From assembly GCA_018240245.1 (NCBI GenBank), contig JAFEGD010000063.1, positions 1 through 49,667 on the forward strand: a stretch of DNA of 49,667 bases. Direction: 5' to 3'. Every line of letters starts with the position of its first letter. Positions within the stretch are counted from its first letter, which is position 1. Below, in pieces: positions 23,621-32,033 of this stretch. The position numbers and the translations under genes were made by a program. Under the pieces are notes generated by a model. That model was given only the letters and a program-made list of their open reading frames with translations, did not search any database and had not been told where the DNA came from. Source of the stretch: Spirochaetota bacterium (lineage in GTDB: Bacteria > Spirochaetota > Leptospiria > Turneriellales > Turneriellaceae).

Positions 23621-25537
23621 GTGCAGTCGCGCGATAGAGCGTTCGCTGGTAACATTTTGAACTTACTCGTCGTCTACCTTGTCTTCTTTTTTTTGCTTTT
23701 GTTCTCGCATACCGCTTTCCATTTTGCATATCTCGCCACCCCTGCGCCGGCGATGGCATGGCTCGTGGCGCTGCGCTATATGCTGGCGACGCTTGCACCG
23801 GCGCTCGCATTGCCCGCACTGCTTTATATTGCAACCTATCGCAGCCGTATATGGCGTAAGGTGGCGCTGTGGTTTGCGGGTGCGATTAGTTATTACGCGG
23901 CGACGGTTTTAATCTCCGATCTTTTTTACTACGGCCACGCGGGCAAACATTCGACCGTCGAGCTGATGCTCTTCTACCAAAATTTTACCGACATTGCGCT
24001 CATGGGCTTGCGCGAATATGGGTACATACCGGCGATTTATATTGCGCTTGGTGTCGGCTTTTTTTTCGTGTGGCGGCATCTCGTGCGACGCGAGGATGCA
24101 CACCGTCACGCTCCGGCGGCCTATTCGTGGTGGCGGCATGTCGTCACAATCGTTCTTTTCGTGTTCGTGAATATTATCGCGTTTCGCGGCGGCTTGCAAG
24201 GGCGGCCGCTGCGCCCCGCCGATGCGTTTCAACACCTGACGCAGGCGCAGGGTGATTTTGCGTTGAACGGCGTCTATACGTCGTTTTACGCGCTGTTTCA
24301 CCGCACGAATTTTCCCGTGCGCGGCGATAGAGAAAGTATTGTGAGCGCGCAACAACTTATCGGCGGTGCGCACGAAAAATTTGCGAGTGCCGAATACCCG
24401 TTTTTGCGCACGACGCAGCCCATAGCGCCACCGCTCAAGAAAAATGTCGTGTTCATAATTCTCGAATCGTGGTCGGCTGCGCGTGTGGGCATTTTGGGCG
24501 ACAAAACGGGAGCAACGTCGTTCTTTGATTCGATAGCGAGCACGGGTTGGCTGTTTACGAATGCCTTTGCGACGGGGCGACGTTCGATCGCGTCTCTGCC
24601 CTCGACGTTGAGTAGCATTCCGACGCTTTACGGTTCGCTCTACATCACGTCGCCGTACGAGCAAAATTTTCAGCGCGGCATGGGCACGATCTTTTGCGAG
24701 CAGGGTTACTCCACGGCGTTTACGTACGCAGCTAAAGCGGGGTCGATGGGCTTCAACGCCTTCGCGCGGCTTGCGGGGTTCGAGAAGATTTTAACGCGCG
24801 AAAGCTTCGCCGCCGACGCACCCAACGACGGCACGTGGGGCGTTTACGATCACGTCATGTTTGCGCGTGCGCTCGCCGATCTCGACGCGGCGAAAAAGCC
24901 GACGCTCTCGGTGCTTTATACGTTGCACCCACACCCACCGTTCACGTTGCCGCCCGGTAATAACTATTACAATCCGCCGCTGGCGCGTTCTGAATATTAC
25001 AACGCACTGCGTTATAGCGACGGCACGTTACGCGATTTTTTTGCCGAGGCGCGTAAAAAGCCGTGGTTCAAAGATACCGTGTTTGTGCTCATGGCCGACC
25101 ATGCGTACGAAGACACGCAAGGCCTTGCCGCGTTTCGTATTCCGCTCTTGATTTATGCGCCGGGCTTTGTCGCACCGCGTGTCGATGCGCGCGTCGCCTC
25201 TGAACTCGACGTGTTGCCGACGCTCGTCGAACTTTTGCATCTTAACACAGAGCACGCGGCGATGGGTAAATCGCTGTTGGGTTCAGATCGCGACGAGCAT
25301 TTTGCGTTCATCGACGTCGAACATGCGGCAGGCATAATTCGGCGGATCGATAACGAACTTGTCGCGCTCTTTTTCGGCGCCGAAAAATTTAACGGCTATT
25401 ACCGCGCGACCGACACCGAATGGAAATCGCTAGTTCGGCAAGAACCGCTTGCGCATGAGGCAATCCAAATGCTACAAAATTACATCGGCGCGATGGGGTA
25501 TGCCGTGGCGAAGAATAAGATTGCTACAGTACGCTAA
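23621..25537 (+). CDS. LTA synthase-like membrane phosphoethanolamine/phosphoglycerol transferase (sulfatase fold)
   Basis: Five N-terminal transmembrane helices (about 12-35, 45-70, 82-102, 135-152 and 172-188) lead to a periplasmic alkaline-phosphatase-fold domain. NVVFIILESWS (E282) and the TGRRSI loop (S322 at the nucleophile position) mark its start; LHPHPPF and MADHAY are the later metal motifs. The family moves phospho-head groups from phospholipids to glycans or lipids. Without teichoic acids in a diderm, the acceptor may be lipid A, periplasmic glucans or a polysaccharide. It starts with GTG three bases after the TetR stop. The exact donor and acceptor are unknown. Confidence 0.82.
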   Translation: MQSRDRAFAGNILNLLVVYLVFFFLLLFSHTAFHFAYLATPAPAMAWLVALRYMLATLAPALALPALLYIATYRSRIWRKVALWFAGAISYYAATVLISDLFYYGHAGKHSTVELMLFYQNFTDIALMGLREYGYIPAIYIALGVGFFFVWRHLVRREDAHRHAPAAYSWWRHVVTIVLFVFVNIIAFRGGLQGRPLRPADAFQHLTQAQGDFALNGVYTSFYALFHRTNFPVRGDRESIVSAQQLIGGAHEKFASAEYPFLRTTQPIAPPLKKNVVFIILESWSAARVGILGDKTGATSFFDSIASTGWLFTNAFATGRRSIASLPSTLSSIPTLYGSLYITSPYEQNFQRGMGTIFCEQGYSTAFTYAAKAGSMGFNAFARLAGFEKILTRESFAADAPNDGTWGVYDHVMFARALADLDAAKKPTLSVLYTLHPHPPFTLPPGNNYYNPPLARSEYYNALRYSDGTLRDFFAEARKKPWFKDTVFVLMADHAYEDTQGLAAFRIPLLIYAPGFVAPRVDARVASELDVLPTLVELLHLNTEHAAMGKSLLGSDRDEHFAFIDVEHAAGIIRRIDNELVALFFGAEKFNGYYRATDTEWKSLVRQEPLAHEAIQMLQNYIGAMGYAVAKNKIATVR

Positions 25538-25555
25538 CTTTCAATAATTGCGACT

Positions 25556-25831
25556 ATGGTTTTTTTCGGCATCTTGTTCTTTGTGCTCGGTTGTTGGTTG
25601 GTAATAATTTCGGGTCGACTGTCGGGCAAGACGATCGAAGTAGAATCATTGCTCGAAGACCGCGGTATGACGCGCGTTTTGAAATTTATTTTTACGCACA
25701 ACCCGTTCACGGGGTTTAGAAAAAATATTCGTATACTAATATACGGAATGGCGGGTCTTTTGTTGATGCTGTTGGGTGTTATGACAGCGCTCTATTTCTT
25801 ACTGATTGCAGCAGGGAGCGATAGTCGTTAG
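25556..25831 (+). CDS. Small membrane protein
   Basis: The 91 residues form two hydrophobic helices (about 2-20 and 61-86) flanking a basic amphipathic linker that includes FTHNPFTGFRKNIR. No family recognised. It follows the LTA-synthase-like gene by 18 bases on the same strand and may belong to that operon. An imperfect inverted repeat overlaps its stop codon. Confidence 0.55.
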   Translation: MVFFGILFFVLGCWLVIISGRLSGKTIEVESLLEDRGMTRVLKFIFTHNPFTGFRKNIRILIYGMAGLLLMLLGVMTALYFLLIAAGSDSR

Positions 25832-25859
25832 GCGTAAAAAGGCCAAGTATCGCTCCTGC
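25811..25859. repeat. Imperfect inverted repeat at a gene end
   Basis: gcagggagcgata (25811-25823) pairs with tatcgctcctgc (25848-25859) with one bulged base across a 24-base loop. It lies over the stop codon of the small membrane protein. No T-run follows on the plus strand, so terminator function is uncertain. Confidence 0.4.
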
Positions 25860-26019
25860 ATCGCTCGTTCAATGCGACCGAAACCCGCACCTCACAATCC
25901 ATTCGAAGACACGGCATTCCCGTTCGCCGCGTACCCACAAAACGCGCCCGCACCCCGCACTACAAAAATATATTCAAAACTGTTTGACCGCTGCGTCTCG
26001 CGCATAAAAACTGACACCG

Positions 26020-26613
26020 ATGGCCACCAACAAATTCGACACGGGCAAAAAACCCTATTTTTGGCAACGTAAATACTTCATCGATAAGCGTTTTCAGAGT
26101 AAATTTATTTTACGCTACTCGATTGTGGTTGCGATTTCGGCGGTCTTGGTTTTGGGCGCACTCTTTGTCTTGAAGAACAGAGCATATAGCCTTTTGCCCG
26201 ACGGTGCCTCTGTGCTCGCGCAAATGGATGTCAATAACCATAAAACGCTCAATAAAGATAAAGACGGTAAGTGGCAAATAGTCGGCGACGGCGAAGGCGA
26301 AGAATTCTTTCCGTTAAAAATAGCAAACGGCAATTTCAAATTCTATAATGCGTTCGATCTATACTTGTGGCCGGTTCTTGCGGTAACAATTCTCAATATC
26401 TTAATTATCATGATTTATAGCGTATTTTTTTCTCATAAAGTCGCGGGCCCAGTCTTCAAGATAAAGAAGATTCTAAACCATTATCTGGCGAGCGGCGAAT
26501 TTCAGGACATTAAATTACGCCGTGGGGATAATTTCGACGAACTCGCGCGTCTCATAAACCACGCGATTCATCGCCACGAGCATAAACGCGACGAGCCGAA
26601 AAATCCTAGTTAA
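26020..26613 (+). CDS. Membrane protein with HAMP-like domain
   Basis: This 197-residue protein has two transmembrane helices (about 29-50 and 110-133) that flank a ~60-residue periplasmic loop rich in lysine and aspartate. After the second helix comes SHKVAGPVFKIKK and a HAMP-like two-helix segment ending in DNFDELARLINHAI. No kinase, cyclase or methyl-accepting output follows, so it resembles a stand-alone sensor or adaptor. It is followed three bases later by a HEAT-repeat protein gene, a probable partner. Confidence 0.72.
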   Translation: MATNKFDTGKKPYFWQRKYFIDKRFQSKFILRYSIVVAISAVLVLGALFVLKNRAYSLLPDGASVLAQMDVNNHKTLNKDKDGKWQIVGDGEGEEFFPLKIANGNFKFYNAFDLYLWPVLAVTILNILIIMIYSVFFSHKVAGPVFKIKKILNHYLASGEFQDIKLRRGDNFDELARLINHAIHRHEHKRDEPKNPS

Positions 26614-26616
26614 GCC

Positions 26617-27273
26617 ATGTTTGTTAGAATTATTATTCCATTGCTACTTGTAACCGCTTCGACACTTTTCGCCGAAAAGCGGCCAGAAATTCTCGATCGT
26701 ATTCGCGATTACGATATGCGCCACAGCGATCTCTTAGTGAAGATTGTGCGCGACGCTGAGACATTGCGTTATGCAAAAGTTCGCGCACTCGAGAAGATGT
26801 CGGTCATCTATAGGCAATCGAAGACCGAGGGTGAAACCGTCGCGTCGCGCTACCTCGAAGGTATTAAAAGCGGCCTTGCGAATAAATCGCCCGATGTGCG
26901 CGAAGCCGCCTGCGCCGCGAGTATCGTATTCAAAGAATCGCACATCGCACCGCAACTCGCCGCACAAGTGTCGGCTACGTTAAAAGAAGAAAATCACCCG
27001 CTCGTGATTTATGCGTGCGCGCATTCGCTTGCGGTTTACCCAAAAGAAGTTGAGGTTATGGCGCCCGCATTACTCGCGAAAGTCGACAAATATTTACAAG
27101 ATTTTCAAGACTCGTCCGACGACGAGAAAGCGTTGCGCGAAGTTTGCCACACGATTGGTCTCATGCGCATTCGCAAAGCATTTATTCCGTTGCTCAAGGT
27201 TTTGCAATCTCGCTATAGCGAAGACGTAAAAAGTGTCGCACAAGAGGCGATCCACTCGCTGCGCGCCAAATAA
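26617..27273 (+). CDS. Secreted HEAT-repeat protein
   Basis: A signal peptide (residues 1-19, ending LFAEK) precedes about 200 residues of paired amphipathic helices. Repeat-like units are spaced by about 35-40 residues (SPDVREAACAAS, HPLVIYACAHSL and so on). HEAT solenoids are protein-binding scaffolds. It directly follows the HAMP-like membrane gene by three bases and may act on that sensor's periplasmic side. No catalytic residues are seen. Confidence 0.75.
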   Translation: MFVRIIIPLLLVTASTLFAEKRPEILDRIRDYDMRHSDLLVKIVRDAETLRYAKVRALEKMSVIYRQSKTEGETVASRYLEGIKSGLANKSPDVREAACAASIVFKESHIAPQLAAQVSATLKEENHPLVIYACAHSLAVYPKEVEVMAPALLAKVDKYLQDFQDSSDDEKALREVCHTIGLMRIRKAFIPLLKVLQSRYSEDVKSVAQEAIHSLRAK

Positions 27274-27281
27274 GTTGTGAG

Positions 27282-27980
27282 TTAATTGGCGGCGACGCGC
27301 TCGTAGATGCGGTGCGCACGATTGCGGCGTAAAATTGCCTCGGTCTTTTTCACCATTTTGAGTCGTTGCCATTCGTCGTCGTTAAAATAGGCCAAGGGCA
27401 GCGGATTAACCCCTGTGCAGCGCGCGGCTGCAACGAGCGCAAACATGTGGTTCCAACTGCGCGTCTCGAAACAAAATGGCGATGCGGGGTTCTGCACCGC
27501 TTTCGCTTCGTGCCGCACAGAAAACGATTTAGGATTATAATTCTTAGCGTCTTCATAATGCAGCTCAAGCACAATACCTGCGTTCGATAAAATAACTTCG
27601 ATCAGCTCTACATCCGCCGGGCCGAAGATAAACCGTTGTAGCTTGAGCCCGCCTGTGTAAAGATAGCGACTTGCTGCCGCGCCAAAACCCGCATGCGGAT
27701 TTTCTTCGTTCGCATAGTATGGGTGGTAGGCAATATGGATTGCGCCCGTTGCATCACGCGCCATGCGATAGAGTATGCGCTCGGGAGCGCCGTAGAGCGC
27801 GTGCGGCAGAATAATCGGTAGATATTTTTTTGCCAGTACGTCGTTTCTGAGCGGCGTGAATTTTTCTGTGGTGAAAATAGTCTCACGAATCGGACGCAAG
27901 ACCCAAAAAGCGACGACGCCTAAAATTATAAAAAGAATACCAAAGAAACGTAGTAATGGAAATTTGAGACGTACCGCCAT
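27282..27980 (-). CDS. Membrane-anchored protein of unknown function
   Basis: The 232 residues begin with one hydrophobic helix (about 9-28) that could be an anchor or uncleaved signal. The rest is a soluble domain with conserved-looking stretches (HALYGAPERILYRMA, IHIAYHPYYANEENPH and SPFCFETRSWNHMF). I do not recognise a family. Its start lies seven bases after the stop of the YceI gene on the same strand, so the two are probably co-transcribed. It converges with the HEAT gene, with no clear terminator between. Confidence 0.65.
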   Translation of the reverse strand: MAVRLKFPLLRFFGILFIILGVVAFWVLRPIRETIFTTEKFTPLRNDVLAKKYLPIILPHALYGAPERILYRMARDATGAIHIAYHPYYANEENPHAGFGAAASRYLYTGGLKLQRFIFGPADVELIEVILSNAGIVLELHYEDAKNYNPKSFSVRHEAKAVQNPASPFCFETRSWNHMFALVAAARCTGVNPLPLAYFNDDEWQRLKMVKKTEAILRRNRAHRIYERVAAN

Positions 27981-27987
27981 CGTTTTG

Positions 27988-28566
27988 CTATCGGTCGAAC
28001 CGCCGAATTAAATAGATTTTGAAATTGAGCCGCACTTCTTTTTCGATTGGATTGAGCGCGCTATTATATGTAATACTGAATTTTTCTCGGTCGATGATGG
28101 CCGTGCCGCTGAGTACGAATTCATTATCTTTACCGTCTTTTTGCAAAGTTATTGCAAGCGGTTGTTTGATGCCGTGCATCGTCAACTCGCCCGCGATCTC
28201 GAAGCGCGTTGCTTTTGTAGAAATTTTTTGGTCGGGTTGAACCGAGCGAATACGAAAGCTGTGTTCGGGAAATTTATTGCAATCGAAAAAATCGGCGCTC
28301 TGCAAATGGGTGTCGCGCCGTTCGTTATCGGTATCGATCGAAGCGCATTCGATAACGACATCGCCGACGACGCGAAAACTATCGCTAATTTTGCCCTTGA
28401 AGAGCCACTTGCGAAATAACCCGTTGGCGTTAATAATACGCGACTTCGCAAGAAAGCCGATTTGCGAGCGCGTATAGTCGATCTCATACCAATATGTGCG
28501 CGCATGTGCGGGTAAAACCAACGCGAATACAAACAATAGCAGTGAGTACGATTTTTTCAGTCTCAT
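27988..28566 (-). CDS. YceI-family periplasmic lipocalin-like protein
   Basis: A signal peptide ends near AHA (about residue 22), followed by a YceI-like beta-barrel with the typical opening YWYEIDYTRSQIGFLAKS and later FPEHSFRIRSV, GELTMHGIKQPLAI and GTAIIDREKFSITYN motifs. YceI proteins bind isoprenoid or polyprenyl lipids in the periplasm. The start at 28566 is preferred to an ATG at 28593 because it gives a standard signal peptide. The structured element 28571-28705 begins five bases upstream of this start, so it is the leader of the mRNA. Confidence 0.88.
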   Translation of the reverse strand: MRLKKSYSLLLFVFALVLPAHARTYWYEIDYTRSQIGFLAKSRIINANGLFRKWLFKGKISDSFRVVGDVVIECASIDTDNERRDTHLQSADFFDCNKFPEHSFRIRSVQPDQKISTKATRFEIAGELTMHGIKQPLAITLQKDGKDNEFVLSGTAIIDREKFSITYNSALNPIEKEVRLNFKIYLIRRFDR

Positions 28567-28570
28567 AAGG

Positions 28571-28705
28571 GCATCTCTAAAAAAGCCGCGCATTCGGCCT
28601 GAACTGCCGAACAGAAAATCGGAAACCGGCTATTTTGGCCGTTTGCGCGCGGATTGTCTTCAAACCGCAGCGTTTCCGATTTTCTGGCGGCTTTATTAGA
28701 GGTGC
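28571..28705. repeat. 135-nt nested inverted-repeat element between yceI-like and rhomboid-like genes
   Basis: Outer arms 28571-28589 and 28687-28705 pair over 19 bases with two mismatches. Inner arms 28612-28626 and 28672-28686 pair perfectly over 15 bases (cagaaaatcggaaac). The left bulge holds ttcggc/gccgaa and the apical loop holds gcggattg/caaaccgc as smaller hairpins. The whole stretch between the two genes is used. It could be a structured leader RNA, a small mobile inverted-repeat element or an attC-like site; no integrase core sites (GTTRRRY) are clear. Confidence 0.75.
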
Positions 28706-28712
28706 TCATGAT

Positions 28713-29351
28713 TTATGCGCGCCAGTTACGCCGCCGCCACCAAGCATGAATTTGGCCATAGTGGTGCAGACCAAAAAATAAAAAGTAGTTCACATAGACG
28801 ATCAAATAATAGCCGCGTTGCAGCCAATTGCTCGACCACATGAGGTATGCGATGAAAACTGCTTGTAGAACAGCTAGCACCCACATCGGCACTGGAATAA
28901 AAAAGAACAGCAACACTTGGTTTGTCGGGTAGAGCGCGGCGACGGCGAAGAAAAGCGACATTTCGAGCGGCATAAACGTATTGATTGTCAAACCCGTTGC
29001 GAGCGAATAAATTACCGAAAGCACGATGCCGACGAATAAGTAGAGTGTCGTCTTGAAAGGGCCCCATGCCTGCTCGATAATTTGCATAATCGAATAAAGA
29101 AAGAAAAGGATGATAATAATCCAAAAGCCGGTATTGAGAGGCAACGCAATAAAAGTAATCACACGCCAAATTTCGCCTTGAATTACGAGTTGAGGCACCA
29201 ACGCAAATTTGTATTGCGCCGCCGGAGAAATCTGGAAAGCAAAAAAACCGAACGCCTGCATGACAACGAGTATGAGCCCCAAGTTCTCGATACCGAGTTT
29301 ATAGTAGCGGCGTTCGAGCTTGTCGATAAAACGAGGCGTCTGAATAGGCAT
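28713..29351 (-). CDS. Rhomboid-like membrane protein lacking the serine protease motif
   Basis: Six hydrophobic helices in 212 residues and the loop-1 motif GEIWRVITF match rhomboid folds. The catalytic GxSG on helix 4 is absent: that region reads EMSLFFAVAALYPTNQ. No intramembrane histidine on the last helix is evident. It thus resembles Derlin-type or other pseudo-rhomboids, which bind membrane proteins without cutting them. The gene is divergent from a HEAT lipoprotein and sits upstream of the structured element. Rhomboid assignment rests on topology plus the WR motif. Confidence 0.68.
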   Translation of the reverse strand: MPIQTPRFIDKLERRYYKLGIENLGLILVVMQAFGFFAFQISPAAQYKFALVPQLVIQGEIWRVITFIALPLNTGFWIIIILFFLYSIMQIIEQAWGPFKTTLYLFVGIVLSVIYSLATGLTINTFMPLEMSLFFAVAALYPTNQVLLFFFIPVPMWVLAVLQAVFIAYLMWSSNWLQRGYYLIVYVNYFLFFGLHHYGQIHAWWRRRNWRA

Positions 29352-29436
29352 TACAGAGGAAAATCCGCTAAACGCGACGCGCCGAACACCAAATTCTGCG
29401 TTGACCGGGGGTGCGCGCGTGTTTTGTGGGCATACG

Positions 29437-30186
29437 GTGCGATTGCGGCTTTCTCTATTCGGCGCTATTTTGTTCTTTATAGCGGCTTGCCAATCGCACG
29501 AAACAAAACAGTCGACCGAGCCGCACAGAACAACGCTCGAAGAATTTCATACTCTCGACTGGCAGCGGCAAGTCGAGACAGTCGAGAAGATGACGCTCAA
29601 TTCGCTCGACAATATCGAACTGTCGATCTTGAGTGCCGCCGTGAGCGACGACGATAGCGCGGTAGTCGTTGCGGCGCTCGAAGCGATTTTGCGTTTGGAT
29701 CGAGAAGACTTTCTCGATAGGGTGTTGCCGCTATTGAGCAGCACCGACCCGTTTATTCGCTGGTGCGCTCTGCGCGTCGTCGAAAAATTTGGCCGCGACG
29801 ATAGCCTGATTCCGAAAATAGCGGCGCTTACCGCCGACCGCGAATGGATGGTACGCGAAGTCGCATACCGCACGCTACGCAACTTCAAGAGCGAGCGCAA
29901 GACGCGCACGTATTTTTATCCGGTCTTGCTCCGCTTGAGCGAGAAAAACCCGCAGGTCGTCGCCGAAATCTATCGCACGTTGATATGGTACGACGACGAC
30001 TCGGCGTGGCCCTATTTAATGAAGCGCAGTTATCATTGTAAGTCGGTTTCTGAACTTGTGCTCGTGATGCGCGAGCTCGCTCGCCTTAAAACACGCGACG
30101 CACAAGTGCGCATCAAGACGCTCGCGCGCAGCCAAAGCGTTTTGATTCGCGAAGAAGCTAGACGACTGTTAGACCAATATTTTTAA
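29437..30186 (+). CDS. HEAT-repeat lipoprotein
   Basis: The GTG at 29437 gives a short basic N-terminus, a hydrophobic core and lipobox FFIAAC, so the first mature residue is the cysteine before QSHETK. An upstream TTG at 29401 would only add twelve residues. The mature ~230 residues form repeated helical pairs (for instance DSAVVVAALEAILRL, FIRWCALRVVEKFG and EWMVREVAYRTLRNF). It is one of two secreted HEAT scaffolds in the window. The next gene, a C45-like hydrolase, follows closely. Confidence 0.75.
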   Translation: MRLRLSLFGAILFFIAACQSHETKQSTEPHRTTLEEFHTLDWQRQVETVEKMTLNSLDNIELSILSAAVSDDDSAVVVAALEAILRLDREDFLDRVLPLLSSTDPFIRWCALRVVEKFGRDDSLIPKIAALTADREWMVREVAYRTLRNFKSERKTRTYFYPVLLRLSEKNPQVVAEIYRTLIWYDDDSAWPYLMKRSYHCKSVSELVLVMRELARLKTRDAQVRIKTLARSQSVLIREEARRLLDQYF

Positions 30187-30219
30187 TTGACGCGCCGCAC
30201 ACACGCGCGGGGGTTGCGC

Positions 30220-31941
30220 ATGCAAAACCGACCCACTATCGTAAACCCCCTTCTTGAAATTCGGCTCAAAGGTACGCAGGCGCAAATGGGAGCGCAATAC
30301 GGCGAAATCATGGCCGCCGAAGGCGGCTACCGCGAACTGCTCGAATTCTATCCGCGCATGGCCGAAGCGATGCTGTTGGGCGGTTTGCCGCGCCGCATGC
30401 GCAAAGGGCCCGCGCGCCGCATCGCCGAAGGCCTTTTGGGACTTGCAGTGAAGTCGCTTCTAAAGAATCGTAACGACGAATATACAGCGCGTATGCAAGC
30501 GATGCTCCACACCGCAAATCTTGCGCCCGATTTGGAACGCCACATGTTGGTGATGGATGTCTTGCAGAACAGTATCGGCGTGCTCGGGCAAATCGGCATT
30601 CTGCACGGTCACACGAATCGGCCGCTCGTGCACGCACTCGGCGCTTGCACCTCGGCGGTTGTTTTTAATTCGATGAGCGCCGACGGCGAGCTCATGCACG
30701 CGCGCAACTTCGATTTTCCCGGCGTCGGCATCTGGGATAAATCCCCCACCGTCGTTTATTGCACGCCCGACAAAGGTATTCCATACGGTTATATCGGGGC
30801 ACGCGGGGCGGATGTACCCGGTATCACCGCGTTCAACGCCGAGGGGTTGACTGTCACTTTTCATACGCGCTTTCATAAAGATGTCGACTTCAACGCTGCG
30901 GGAGTTATCGATTTGGGGCACGACATTATTCGCCGCTCGCGCACAATTAAAGATGCGATCGATATTGTCGCTAACTGCCGCGTTGCTTCGACGTGGGGCA
31001 TTATGGTCACGTCGGCACGCGAGAAGAACGCGGCGGTCATTGAAACGACTGCGAAGAAATGCCGCGTGACCTGGGCGACAGCCGACTGCCACGCCCAGAC
31101 GAACCACTATCTACACGAAGATTTGCGCGAGGGCGAAATCGCCACGAGCAACGCTTGGACATCGTATACCGTCGATCGACTGCGGCTGGTGAATAGTTAT
31201 TACAAATCTATGCGCGACAAGGGTGGGGCGACGCTCTTTGACATGCAACAGCTCTTAGGCGCCGATGTTGAAGCCGACGCGCCCGAACAACATCGCGCGA
31301 TGGGTTCGCTCATTGGGCACGTACTTTCGGTCAAATCGGTCGTGTTCAAATTACAATCGGGACTCATTTCGCTTTCGGTGGGCGAAGCGCCGACGGGTTA
31401 CGGCCCCTTCTACAACCACCGCATCGACTGGAACGGCGCGGCACTCAAGCGCATCGATGTTGCGAAAGAAAAACTCACAGAGATGCCCGCGCACTATGGT
31501 AGCGGCAAAAGCGCCGAGGCATATGCGCATTTCAAAAAAGGCTACTTACTCGATTTTGACGGTGCTCCGCTTTCGGCAATCCGCCAAGAGATGACCGATG
31601 GCGCACACCTTGCCCCGCAAGACCCATCGCTCCATTTTCTCTTAGGTGCGCTCGCGCTTGAGAGCCGCGACAACCGCGCGGGGCTCGATCATTTTGCGAT
31701 GTGCGCGCGCATCGAGAAATCGGCCTTCCGTAAAGGACAGGCGCTTTTTTGGGCGGCGCGGGCAGCAGCGGCGTTGGGGCAAAAGAGCGATGCGGCAGAA
31801 TATCGCCGCGAACTCTATGCGCTCGAACACCATAATTTGGGTGAAATTAAGCAAATCGCCGCGCGCGATGCCGCACGACTATTGCCACGGCGCAATTTTA
31901 GCGATATTGTCGTCAACATGGCCGTGCTCGACGCGGCCTAA
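30220..31941 (+). CDS. C45/acid-ceramidase-like Ntn hydrolase with helical C-terminal extension
   Basis: The core shows the N-terminal-nucleophile pattern ALGACTSAVVFN, with C143 as the likely nucleophile exposed by autocleavage, then GELMHARNFDF and GITAFNAEGLTVTFH. These are signatures of the C45/NAAA/choloylglycine-hydrolase clan, which cleaves amide bonds of acyl-amino compounds or beta-lactam side chains. From about residue 445 the C-terminus looks like TPR-type helical repeats (AHFKKGYLLDFDG, HFLLGALALESRD and so on). The ATG at 30220 is preferred to a TTG at 30187 because a GGGGG ribosome site precedes it. No signal peptide is clear, so it may be cytoplasmic. Confidence 0.75.
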   Translation: MQNRPTIVNPLLEIRLKGTQAQMGAQYGEIMAAEGGYRELLEFYPRMAEAMLLGGLPRRMRKGPARRIAEGLLGLAVKSLLKNRNDEYTARMQAMLHTANLAPDLERHMLVMDVLQNSIGVLGQIGILHGHTNRPLVHALGACTSAVVFNSMSADGELMHARNFDFPGVGIWDKSPTVVYCTPDKGIPYGYIGARGADVPGITAFNAEGLTVTFHTRFHKDVDFNAAGVIDLGHDIIRRSRTIKDAIDIVANCRVASTWGIMVTSAREKNAAVIETTAKKCRVTWATADCHAQTNHYLHEDLREGEIATSNAWTSYTVDRLRLVNSYYKSMRDKGGATLFDMQQLLGADVEADAPEQHRAMGSLIGHVLSVKSVVFKLQSGLISLSVGEAPTGYGPFYNHRIDWNGAALKRIDVAKEKLTEMPAHYGSGKSAEAYAHFKKGYLLDFDGAPLSAIRQEMTDGAHLAPQDPSLHFLLGALALESRDNRAGLDHFAMCARIEKSAFRKGQALFWAARAAAALGQKSDAAEYRRELYALEHHNLGEIKQIAARDAARLLPRRNFSDIVVNMAVLDAA

Positions 31942-31945
31942 AATA

Positions 31946-31977
31946 TTAACTTCGGGTGGCCTGCCACCCGGAGTTAA
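31946..31977. repeat. Near-perfect 15-bp palindrome after the C45-like gene
   Basis: ttaacttcgggtggc (31946-31960) pairs with 31963-31977 with one G-T pair and a two-base spacer. It begins four bases after the stop codon and no T-run follows. Its core GGGTGGC/GCCACCC is shared with the palindrome in carB at 42888-42920, which argues for a related repeat rather than a chance terminator. Confidence 0.8.
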
Positions 31978-31990
31978 CGGCGAAAAAAAC

Positions 31991-32020
31991 TTGCCGAGGT
32001 GAGTGAGTACTTACTATACT
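31991..32020 (+). promoter_or_regulatory. Promoter with TetR-type operator for the exporter operon
   Basis: TTGCCG (31991-31996) and TATACT (32015-32020) with an 18-base spacer form a good promoter. Between them agtgagtacttact (32002-32015) is nearly palindromic; the arms differ at one symmetric position. GAGTGAGTACTCACT-like boxes are typical of TetR regulators of HlyD/ABC exporters. The TetR gene starts 13 bases downstream, so autorepression is likely. Confidence 0.7.
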
Positions 32021-32033
32021 CTTCCTGTTCATT

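Noticed and set aside
23909-24664. Long antisense frame inside the LTA-synthase-like gene
   Set aside because: Very arginine-rich; mirrors the codon bias of the real gene.
25871-26072. Short plus-strand frame (about 66 codons) between two membrane-protein genes
   Set aside because: No family and no ribosome site, and it overlaps the HAMP-gene start by over 50 bases; the residues are proline-rich and arginine-rich as in shadow frames. A real small gene is not excluded.
28571-28705. Integron attC site
   Set aside because: Length and nested arms fit, but GTTRRRY/RYYYAAC core sites are not present at the ends and no integrase or cassette array is visible.
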